This document shows positions 1 through 9,000 of a stretch of DNA of 64,000 bases, in pieces (the stretch's first letter is position 1; each line of letters opens with the position of its first letter). The translations under genes were made by a program, and so were the position numbers. The DNA lies in assembly GCA_947462335.1 (NCBI GenBank), contig OX381707.1:60923773-60987772 (forward strand), in the 5' to 3' direction. Below the pieces are notes generated by a model. That model had not been told where the DNA came from. It searched no databases and was given only the letters and a program-made list of their open reading frames with translations. The DNA comes from Harmothoe impar (Eukaryota > Annelida > Polychaeta > Phyllodocida > Polynoidae).

Positions 1-411
1 AGAAGTTGGACTTTACTTAGCCTTTCGTTAAAATAATTCTAGGGATTTTTTTTCACATAGAAATAGGCATTTTGAAAATGGTTCATTTCCACCCAGGATC
101 GATCCGGGGACCCTTGGTGTGTGAGGCGTAGACACTAGCGGCCATGCCTATCCGGCTGTAGTGAATCTGGAGGGAAACGCTGGTTATGTTATAACACCGC
201 CCCAAGCTGGCCCCCTTACAAATTCTGTGTTGGAGATTGAGGGCATGACGTAGCCAGGCTCCACCAATCAGCGAGCAGGGTTGGTGGGATGTCAAAACAA
301 CATGGCGCTACTGGTGTACGAGTGATATTCAGTCAATAATCCTTCAAAATGGCGAAATTAGGACGTTTTAAAGGTAATTAAAGACATTTGAATGGAAATA
401 TCGTATAATAA

Positions 412-540
412 ACCTAATAATATATGAATATCGCCGACCTTGGGGTGTGTATAGATGAATAACGACCTCGGTGCTACGCACCTCGGTTCATTATTCATCG
501 ATACACACCCCGCGGTAGGCGATATTCATATATTATTGGT
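412..540. repeat. Palindromic (foldback) repeat, about 129 bp
   Basis: The left half, starting ACCTAATAATATATGAATAT, is matched by its reverse complement in the right half, ending in ATATTCATATATTATTGGT. The arms are about 55-60 bp and the short centre reads CTCGGTGCTACGCACCTCGG. The arms contain a few mismatches. This is the structure of a small foldback MITE. No target duplication is clear, because the right side runs straight into an AT microsatellite. Confidence 0.75.
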
Positions 541-606
<66 letters not shown>

Positions 607-615
607 TATATATAT
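541..615. repeat. (AT)n microsatellite
   Basis: About 75 bp of nearly pure TA/AT dinucleotides with two short interruptions (TAAATATA). It directly abuts the palindromic repeat on its left. Confidence 0.95.
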
Positions 616-782
616 GGGCTAATTGGACCGGCAGAAGACTGCACTGGACTCTTTAAATCGATCTGTATATGTAACACGGGATTTGTAACTCCTCAGTAAA
701 CAAAAGAAATTACGATACAATACAATAGCAGTTAGTGCCATAACCTTTACAGAACTACTGCTATTCATTATAATGATTAAAT

Positions 783-1592
783 TTAATTTCTTATACCCTT
801 TGCAAACCGAGTCACCAGCTTCTTAATGAAACCTGTATCACACTCTGTAGCAGGGTTCCAAAACGTATCCCAGTTAATGTTTCTTTGAGCCATCATTGTT
901 GTGTTGTGCAATGCATGGCATACCTCACACCACTTGCTAGGCCTCCCTCCAATCTCATACTCATTCCTCCAGGCATGGTAGCCGAGGTAGGCTGTATCAT
1001 CTCTATCTAGATACTTCAGGTACTGGGCAAGTTGTCTTGCTGAGGTGAAGTTCCTCACATCAATATAGGATCCTGGTGGGAGCATGAGAGAGTAATCCTC
1101 AGCTCCCAATCCCCCCAGTACAATGGGAACCAGGCCTACTGTTAAAGCATACACAACTTTATTTGTGATATAATCCCTACAGGCAGAATTCTCAAACGCC
1201 AAGTAAAACTTATATTTCCCTGTATCAGCCAGGCTCTCATGACAAGCACTCCGTTTAACACTATTCGGACACATAGTCCTATCCCCACATCGTCCATAAG
1301 TGTCCACTTTGATATAGTGCTTTAATGCCCTTACATAGACCTCCCTCCTTGACTGTGTGTAACAACGGCTCACCACCCAGACTACCATAGCCTCACCCTG
1401 TGTCCTCCTGTACGCCATCTGTGGGAGGTGCTGGGTGGGTTTGATGGCATGTTTCCTCCTGTGTATGGTGAAGTAGGGTATAAGGAAGTCAGACTTGGTG
1501 CTATAGGTGGCAGACCAGTTGTAGAAGTGGTCACCTGTGATGAATGCATCACCACGGTGGGCCGGGGACTCGTACATCAGCATGATGTAAAC
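783..1592 (-). CDS. Alpha-1,3-fucosyltransferase (GT10), coding exon 2 (catalytic domain)
   Basis: This exon encodes 269 residues plus TAA and carries the GT10 catalytic domain, which transfers fucose from GDP-fucose to GlcNAc in N- or O-glycans in the Golgi lumen. The family signature is visible as FENSACRDYITNK followed by GLVPIVLGG, near residue 240 of the joined protein, and the exon opens with the typical ESP and NWSATY motifs. It starts after an acceptor read as TGATTGCAG at 1593-1601 in phase 0, which matches the phase-0 donor of the exon at 16970-17290. One oddity: family members usually have Glu before Lys in the YIT-E-K motif, and here it is Asn. The stop and the surrounding frame are intact. 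Whether this is an active enzyme or a diverged paralogue cannot be settled here. Confidence 0.88.
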   Translation of the reverse strand, partial: VYIMLMYESPAHRGDAFITGDHFYNWSATYSTKSDFLIPYFTIHRRKHAIKPTQHLPQMAYRRTQGEAMVVWVVSRCYTQSRREVYVRALKHYIKVDTYGRCGDRTMCPNSVKRSACHESLADTGKYKFYLAFENSACRDYITNKVVYALTVGLVPIVLGGLGAEDYSLMLPPGSYIDVRNFTSARQLAQYLKYLDRDDTAYLGYHAWRNEYEIGGRPSKWCEVCHALHNTTMMAQRNINWDTFWNPATECDTGFIKKLVTRFAKGIRN

Positions 1593-1636
1593 CTGCAATC
1601 ATGTAGAACCTAATATGAATCACCTGTTCAAATGTC

Positions 1637-1755
1637 CTACACACCTAGAAAAGTGAGCGTCACTGTCGCCGGAAGCACTCTCATCTCAGGTACTGTATGG
1701 CTTTCAGGTGAGAGTGCTTTTGGCGATAGTGACGCTCACTTTTTTGAGTGTGTAG
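1637..1755. repeat. Foldback element, arms about 50 bp
   Basis: The left arm begins CTACACACCTAGAAAAGTGA and the right arm ends CTCACTTTTTTGAGTGTGTAG. The two pair over about 50 bp (AGTGAGCGTCACTGTCGCC against GGCGATAGTGACGCTCACT) around an 18-20 nt loop. It is MITE-like, with no coding content. Confidence 0.75.
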
Positions 1756-1765
1756 TATATAAGTG

Positions 1766-1885
1766 TGTACCCACACCTCATATTTCCGACACCCAAGTTG
1801 TGTTATGTTTCACATCGGAGAGAAACATGTATATGTATGTAACAGAACACATTAGCTCAGGTCGGAAATATGAGATGTGGGTACA
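1766..1885. mobile_element. Small inverted-repeat element with 25-bp ends
   Basis: The first 25 bases (1766-1790, beginning TGTACCCACACCTCATATTT) recur inverted at 1861-1885 with one mismatch. The 70-bp centre shows no gene. It lies immediately beside the foldback at 1637-1755, so this is a cluster of independent MITE-type insertions. No target duplication could be fixed. Confidence 0.7.
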
Positions 1886-2655
1886 AACCTCACGGGTAAT
1901 TTACACTATTAAAGTAATACCTATAGCTACTGTATAATTCTCAGCATCATATTGATGCAACAAACTTTGAGATAACAATAGCTCCATGCTGTTGACAGAC
2001 TCCACAGAACATTGACTTTTGACATTTCAAGATTTTTATTGGCAAGAATTCGCGACAAGATCACGCCTTTCAATTTAAGCCAAGGTTTCAACAATATCCA
2101 TCGTTACAATGCATCGTTTATGTTATGTGACTGCCTTGGGGTTTGTACTCAGATCTGGGATCCATTATCTATTACATCTATTGAGCTACATGGAAGGTGT
2201 ACCTGCAAGTTCCTAAAATGTAGGAGGACTGAGAAATTGCTGAGCTGAACTAGACAATACATTGAGATAGACAATACATTGTATTGTCTAGCTCAAGACA
2301 ATGAGGATGTTATTGTGCCGACGAGGGTATTGAAAGGTAACGCCAGTGTCAAGATAAAGTTCCAAAGACCTAAGGGTGAACCATACTGTTGAAGCCACAA
2401 ATATAGAGGTTTTCTGGCTTGAAACAATTGCGGCCTGATGCATTGAACCAATGTAATAATTTCGATTCAAACCATTGTTGATGAAACCCTAGTACATGCT
2501 GATATTATTTATCATTGGTGAGATACATAATTTTTTGCATTCATGAGTTAACAAATGTATACCGCGTCTCGAACATGTTATTTGTTAATTAACGAGAGTT
2601 GCGTGCTCTCATTGAAACAAAAATGTATGAAGGCTAGATTCTTATTCAAAGTTTA

Positions 2656-3012
2656 GGCCACTCAAAAAAAAAAGTTGTTTCTCATCACCGCGCGCATCAT
2701 AAAAATCTTTTTTTTTCTTTTTTTTTACATTTTTGATGAAAAAAATGTTAAAATTGCCAAAACATTGGCTAATTTGGTATCAAATTAAAGCTTATGCAGT
2801 AGGCAATGCAGTCAGATAGGTATAAGTAGCATTTTAACAACTTTTGCTGATCAATAAACTACAAATTCCTAAAATGTGAAAATTGATCGCGAAAAGTCTG
2901 AATTTCCCTATGTATTTATGCCCTGAGTAAAAAAAAAAAATTAAATAAAAACGCCCTCGTCATATTTTTCATTGCTTGGTGATGAGAAACAATTTTTTTT
3001 TTTTGAGTGGCC
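2656..3012. mobile_element. MITE with about 36-bp terminal inverted repeats and TTA duplication
   Basis: The left end reads GGCCACTCAAAAAAAAAAGT and the right end is its near-complement (TTTTTTGAGTGGCC). The inner parts of the ends pair as TTGTTTCTCATCACC and GGTGATGAGAAACAA. TTA lies directly outside both ends (2653-2655 and 3013-3015). The element is 357 bp, AT-rich and non-coding. Confidence 0.78.
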
Positions 3013-3230
3013 TTATGAAGGAGATAAAGAAATGAATGAAATGTAATACTACTGTTGTTCCTTTGAGAAGTATTAAGTACAAAATATATGTTTATTTGTA
3101 TCATGCCTAGATGTAATCCTGGTGGGAGGAATATGTGTCTTAATTAGCTGTGATATATGATACTAGTAAGCTCCAGAAGTGGTACATAAAGGGATGATAT
3201 TTTTATGATATCTTATGAGACTTATGCTAT

Positions 3231-3776
3231 TGTAACGGGTTGACTATAAAGTCTAACTGTTATTGTTGTATATCTATTGTATGTTGTATGATGTAAGACA
3301 ACACGGTTCTATTGTGTTTAATAACTGTTTTATTCATCTAACTAGTATCGTCGGTTCGTTACATACACCGACTCCTCTAGTTCGGTTATCTATACGGTAG
3401 TGTATCGGTACCACCTTCGGTTACCGTCGGTAGTTGTTACATAAGCATTTTACATAACTAAACCTAACAGGTGGCGCTGCTAGTACGGTCACGTGGCTAT
3501 GCAGCGCTGTATATAAGACGGCTACTTCTCCATTGGAAGTCAGTCAGGTTTGGGACTGTCGTGACATGACCACCCTGTGCTCACGGGCTTAACTCTATGC
3601 TATAGGGTTGCCCACTGTATTATATATCTGTTCTGATCTTGTATATCCGCTGGTTATACTTGTACTATAATACCCAAGAGTTACCTTTACAATAAAGTCG
3701 CCGTATATTAAAGTCTAATTTACCTTGTCTGGTTTTTGTACTCAAGTGTTACATACGTAGTAAGAGACCAACTACA
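3231..3776 (+). repeat. 5' LTR of element 1
   Basis: A 546-bp TG...CA repeat. U3 carries CACGTG at 3490-3495 and TATATAAG at 3510-3517. A start-like TCAGTC falls 30 bp later at 3540, and AATAAA lies at 3691-3696. That predicts U3 at about 3231-3540, R to about 3715, then U5. One ACCGTCGGT palindrome lies at 3423-3431 in U3. Confidence 0.95.
3490..3545 (+). promoter_or_regulatory. Element 1 LTR promoter
   Basis: An E-box CACGTG (3490-3495), a TATATAAG box (3510-3517) and an initiator-like TCAGTC (about 3540) are spaced as in a standard RNA polymerase II core promoter. This would start the full-length gag-pol transcript. Confidence 0.65.
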
Positions 3777-3777
3777 T

Positions 3778-3795
3778 TGGTGCCGTGACCACTTG
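3778..3795 (+). other. Primer-binding site of element 1
   Basis: TGGTGCCGTGACCACTTG starts one base after the LTR. It opens with TGG, the complement of a tRNA 3' CCA end, as expected for tRNA-primed reverse transcription. I did not assign the tRNA species. Confidence 0.7.
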
Positions 3796-3838
3796 ATCGA
3801 ACCGACCATTGATAGGGTATTAAATAGACTTACAGTAT

Positions 3839-5992
3839 ATGGATTACCTATACGATTTTGTCAGCTCGTTCAGCGGCAGGACTAAAACCCCTGCTGAGGA
3901 ACGTGAGGAAGCCGTACAGAATGTACGCTTCTTCACAGGCAAATCCAATAGGCGGGAGAGCCGGGCAGCCTTGGAGGTGCCCGGTGACGACCTCTCCCAA
4001 GAAGCAATAGGTGATCCTATTGTGGAAGCCTTTACCAAAGGAGAGGATGGGGAGCAATCTCCAATCCCGGGACCCTTTGATATAAGCTCCAGGAGATCGT
4101 TGGACTCCCTTTCCACGAATCTTTTCTGTCCTGAGGGTCAGAAAATACCGGGTAGAGAGCCTAAAACTCTCGGCCCAGCTGCCTTCGGTTCTACACCGAC
4201 GGTAGCAGATCCTTCATTGGATCCAAACACGTCGGTTTTCACTGATGGTGCCACTCCTACACCGAACGGTATGGGGGGTGGCGGGCTATCAAAGAAGACT
4301 AATGTGGCAACAGAAGCTCCTGGTAAGGGGTACCCGCCAGCAGTAGATGAGCCATCCAGTTTACCACTGGATGGGGACCTACTAGCTGCCATGGGTATCC
4401 CCACCAGGAAATCTGAGTTGCACGAGCTCGCGGAAGCCCGGAGGGAACTTGCTTCCATCAATCAAACTAGGAAGTTATTCCTAAGGGAGGTTGATGAGAA
4501 GAAAAAGTTCCTACTGGAACTCCAGAACGAGATGGCTTCCCACAAGGTGGAGGTTGACAAACTTTTGCACCAGAGGGTGTCCGGCGAATGTGAGGTTGCA
4601 AGCTTAACTTCCTTGGGAAAGGATTTGAGCACGCAGCTCCACTTAGCCAGACAGGACCTCGCAAGCTTAAGGCAAGTCAATCAGGACCTGAAGGCGAAGT
4701 CGGAGAAAGTACCACCACCTTCCACGGTGGTACCTCCAGTCATACCCCTACCCAGTGTGTACACGACAGTGACACCTTCAAGTGTCCCGCCGCTAGTACA
4801 CACCACGGTAACAGGTATGACACCTCAGATGGGGGCTAGCTATCTACAGACTCCGGTCTGTGGTGGCGCCTTTGGAGGCACGGCAACACCTCCAGGGTAC
4901 ACCCACCCATCTACTGGTTCAACGACGTTAAATCAGCAGCAGACCATGGTCTCAGTTCCAGTACCGAAACCCAGAGCTAGACAAGGCTTAACGCCTGTCC
5001 AGCGGGCTAAGTACGACAGGAACCCGGCTATTGAGAAGCTGGGGACAGACATCGTCCCGCGGGACATCGATGAACTGGATGAACGGTATGCTCCTTTCAA
5101 CTTTGGGGAGATCAAACATCCTGATGCAGCCCGTCAAAAGGCCATCGATATTCCGCCTTTCACAGGGTCGCCACCCTGGAGAAAGTACAAAGTTAGGTTC
5201 AAGGCTATTGTGGAGAGCAATCGCTGGAACAATCAGCAAGCGCTGGTTGCTCTGAAGCAAGCACTCTGCAACGGGCCAGGTGAACCAGCCCTTTTGGCGT
5301 TCGAGAGAGTGAAGATCAAGACATTGAGCTCACTTGAAGAAACAGCTGAATGGGCGATTGGGAAGATTGGTGAGCATGACCCAAGGACTCAGCTGCTCAA
5401 ACGTGTCCAACGCAAGGACGAGCATCTGAGATCCTACGGATTTGCTCTACAAGAACTGATATCCGAGTGTTATCAGGGATGTAGACCTGACACCCCCACT
5501 GTCATCCAGGAGTTAACCTCCAGGTTTGTCAATGGAGTCAGAGACACCAATCTCCAGGCATATCTGCGGGAGAAATGGCAGCCGGACTTATCTCTAGCTG
5601 ACCTTTTTGACCATGCAGATGTGTATGACACCAAACAGGCTGTTTTTCCTAGTGGAGGAGTGTCGGCAGCTCCATCTGTAGCCCCGAAAGGAGCTCAGGT
5701 GGTAGAGGCCGCCACAAAACCACCTAAGAAAAAACAGCCCGCCTCCGAGGAGGTGGCGGCAGTAATGCCTGACAGGGACATGGAAAAGATGATTGAGGGT
5801 TTGTTGCGGAAGCACTTGGAAAAGAGCTCTGCGTCCACTTCTGATTCTGGATCTGGAAAGAGAAGGAAAAAGAAGAAAAAGGACACGAAACCTCAGCCAT
5901 GTAGACGCTGTCAAAAGATGGGTCATTGGGCTAGCGAATGCAAAGCCCCTGCACCCGTCGCTGCTAAAACTGAAAAGGAGACGGAAAACTGA
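3839..5992 (+). CDS. Element 1 Gag
   Basis: This 717-residue protein forms the retrotransposon particle and packages the RNA. The N-terminal half is Pro/Ser/Gly-rich and probably disordered, with a coiled-coil stretch at about residues 195-285 (repeated Leu in ARRELASINQ...QDLASLRQVN). The capsid-like retrotransposon Gag region follows at about 430-600. A basic tail KRRKKKKKDTK leads to one CCHC zinc knuckle, CRRCQKMGHWASEC, near residue 690. Translation starts at the first ATG about 60 bp after the LTR. The stop TGA at 5990-5992 lies just inside the pol-frame open region, which begins at 5974. At 717 residues it is longer than most Ty3/Gypsy Gags, mainly through the low-complexity N-terminal part. 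Confidence 0.92.
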   Translation: MDYLYDFVSSFSGRTKTPAEEREEAVQNVRFFTGKSNRRESRAALEVPGDDLSQEAIGDPIVEAFTKGEDGEQSPIPGPFDISSRRSLDSLSTNLFCPEGQKIPGREPKTLGPAAFGSTPTVADPSLDPNTSVFTDGATPTPNGMGGGGLSKKTNVATEAPGKGYPPAVDEPSSLPLDGDLLAAMGIPTRKSELHELAEARRELASINQTRKLFLREVDEKKKFLLELQNEMASHKVEVDKLLHQRVSGECEVASLTSLGKDLSTQLHLARQDLASLRQVNQDLKAKSEKVPPPSTVVPPVIPLPSVYTTVTPSSVPPLVHTTVTGMTPQMGASYLQTPVCGGAFGGTATPPGYTHPSTGSTTLNQQQTMVSVPVPKPRARQGLTPVQRAKYDRNPAIEKLGTDIVPRDIDELDERYAPFNFGEIKHPDAARQKAIDIPPFTGSPPWRKYKVRFKAIVESNRWNNQQALVALKQALCNGPGEPALLAFERVKIKTLSSLEETAEWAIGKIGEHDPRTQLLKRVQRKDEHLRSYGFALQELISECYQGCRPDTPTVIQELTSRFVNGVRDTNLQAYLREKWQPDLSLADLFDHADVYDTKQAVFPSGGVSAAPSVAPKGAQVVEAATKPPKKKQPASEEVAAVMPDRDMEKMIEGLLRKHLEKSSASTSDSGSGKRRKKKKKDTKPQPCRRCQKMGHWASECKAPAPVAAKTEKETEN

Positions 5993-6075
5993 ATGGGGCC
6001 CATCCTCTTGGCAAGGATGGCGCCCCCACAGTTAGCCATGCCTGTAAGGGATTAGTAGACGGTGTTAACTCTTCC

Positions 6076-9000
6076 ATGAACCAAGGCCGCGCAGAGGCAG
6101 AAGGGTCTGTACAACCTGTAAGCATCTGGCAAGGCGGGGCTGGCAATGACGAACGGAATCCGGAGGATTCTGTAGTCGCTGGCTTAGAGGAGTCTTGGTT
6201 AGAATCAATTGCCCAGAGCAGTGTGATTCAAGACTCCCCGAGCGACCCGTGTTGGGATTATCTCCTGACAAAAGGGGTTGCTATGGATGGAGGGGGAAGC
6301 CCGATGCTGACCTCTGAGTGTGTCCCTTTACGGGGACAGCGTTGGTACCTGAGTCTGGTTATTTCCGGGACGCGTGGTGAATTTTTGGTCGACACGGGTG
6401 CATCTCACACCTTGGTCGATCGTAGATTCATGGCCCGTCTTTGCAACCAGCCCGAAGCTCCGCTACTGGGAGTAAAGGCTCGGACTGCTACGGGAGATAG
6501 TATGCAGACTTATGGCAGAACTGTAAAACCTATGTTGGTTGATGGCAAGACATACTGGATATGTCCAACCATCACCGACATCACTGATGATGGCATACTG
6601 GGGATGGACTTTGCTGCTCTTTACGGGGTAACAATGAACACCGCAACGGGCCGACTTCAGATTAAACATCCTTATAAACAATCTGTACAGTGCGTTTTAA
6701 GGAATGGTTCTTCTGTGGCGTCAGTGGCACAAGACACAAAGTTGGCAGCAGGACATGTATCCGATGTCCTAGTCAGCTGCGTGGGAGTGCAGGCCAAACG
6801 GCCGGGAATGTTTGAACCAGAAGATCAAAAGCTCTCTGAGTTAGGTCTTGCTGGCTATCATACTTACCTGGCCAACGCTCGTTGGGGGGTGATACCGATT
6901 TGTAACTCGAGTAGTAGAGAAATCACTCTACGAAAGGGGACGCCTATTGGTAACACCACGCGAGCATATGGGGTAGACTCACTAACTACGGACTTTGTGG
7001 AAGTAGGTGTGGTGGCGGGAGACTCTTCCCACGAAGAGGCTCTAGCCAAATCCAACCTACCGAAACATTTAAGGTCCCTGTTGTGTGAGTCACACCTCAC
7101 AACCCTAGAGAGCGAAATGGTGGCCAATGAGCTGGCGGAGTTATCTGACGCCTTTGCGCAACCAGGAGATCCTCTAGGGCGTACCAATACGGTACAACAC
7201 CGGGTTGACACTGGGGACGCGCTTCCCAGTAGAATCCCCTACCGTCGGTTACCCATGGCTAAAAAAAGTGCTATGGAGGCTGAGGTAGAAAAGATGTTGG
7301 ATGAAGATGTGATTCAACCTAGTGAGAGTCCATGGTCAAGTCCTGTGGTGATGGTCACCAAAAAGGATGGCTCCTGTCGATTTTGCATCGACTATAGGAA
7401 GTTGAACGGACTCACTAGGAAGAATGCATATCCTCTACCTCGGATAGATGAATGTGTGGAATCTCTGGGTGGGGCGAAATGGTTCTGTACACTAGATTTA
7501 CAATCTGGTTATTGGCAGATCGGCATGGACCCCCGGGACCGAGAAAAAACCGCATTTTCTACCCATATGGGACTATTTGAGTTCAACGTCATGCCATTCG
7601 GGCTATGCAATGCCCCGGCAACCTTCGAGGCAATGATGGAAACCATGTTACGGGGTTTACTTTGGAAAAAGTGCCTAGTATACTTGGACGACATCATCGT
7701 CTTCGGTGGTTCTGTGGAGGAAACTCTACAGAACCTCCAAGCTGTGCTGAAACGCATCTTATCATATGGTCTGAAATTGAAACCTTCAAAGTGCAAGCTT
7801 TTTAGGAAGTCAGTTGAATACCTAGGTAGAATTGTTTCTGAACATGGCATCATGGCTGATCCTCATAAGATCGAAGTGGTACAGAACTGGCCTCGTCCGA
7901 TGGACACGAAGGAGATACGCTCTTTCATCGGGTTTTGTTCATACTACAGAGATTTTATACCTGGATTCTCGAGAGTCGCAGCTCCCTTACAAGAGCTGAT
8001 GATTGGAGAGAAGAAGGCTAAGGCTAAAATAGTCTGGTCTCCAGCCGCAGAACAGTCTTTCAGTGAGTTAAAGAGACTCTTCTTAGAAACACCTGTTTTG
8101 CACTACCCTGCACCTGTTGGTAAGTTCATCTTGGACACTGATGCTTCTAATACAAGTATTGGTGCTGCCTTGTCGCAGATCCAGGATGGGCGAGAAGTGC
8201 CGCTGGCATTTTCGTCCAACAGTCTAAGCAAAACACAACGTAACTACTGCACAACCAAGCGTGAACTCTTGGCAGTGGTGGTTTACACAAAGAAGTACAG
8301 ACATTTCCTATATGGTGGGAATTATCTCGTACGGACGGATCATTCATCTCTGCAGTGGCTCCTTAACTTCAAGGACGCTGAGGGGATGATGGGTAGATGG
8401 TTGAACCACCTCTCTGAGTTTGGCATGACGAATGAGCATATCATACACAGGAGTGGAGTAGATCATGTGAATGCGGACAGCTTGTCCCGCTATCCTATCC
8501 GGAACTGTCACCGTGTAGACTGCCGAGACTGTGGGTCTCACAATGCAGTGATTGCGTCTGTGGGTGCGAAAGTTCCTAACTGGACGTTAAATCACTTGAA
8601 GGATGAGCAGCTTGCGGATCCAGCTATTTCGAGGGTGTACTCCTTGAAGTTGTTGGGCCTGTCCAAGCCTGTTCGCCCCGCACTTTCGCTGGAATGTAAA
8701 GAAGTTAGACAACTGTTAGCTCAGTGGGATAATCTTTTTATACGGAACAGTGTATTGTGCCGCTGGAGGGTGCAACCTGGCAGGAAGAGAACAGCTCAGT
8801 CTGTAGTGCCTTTGTCACTCAGACTACAGTTGCTCAATTACTGTCATGGCCACCGAACTTCAGCACACTTTGGCAGACAACGGACTGAGGCAAAGATTAA
8901 GAGTAGATATTACTGGCCTGGTATGACTTTGGACATACGGCGTTGGGTGAGACAGTGTCCCCAATGCTGTTTATCAAAGCCTGGACCTGGTATTGGTAAA

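Larger units (their letters stand above)
1..782. other. Non-coding flank downstream of the fucosyltransferase gene
   Basis: I see no convincing gene here. The stretch holds a palindromic repeat (412-540) and an AT microsatellite (541-615). On the minus strand around 91-165 there is a weak tRNA-like box-B motif that could be a SINE remnant. The fucosyltransferase 3' UTR should run leftward from 783 on the minus strand; an ATTAAA-like signal overlaps the stop codon region, but I cannot define the transcript end. Confidence 0.6.

Noticed and set aside
83..165. tRNA-derived SINE head on the minus strand (box-B-like GGATCGATCC)
   Set aside because: Only the B box is convincing. The A-box region and the stems are too weak to support a call.
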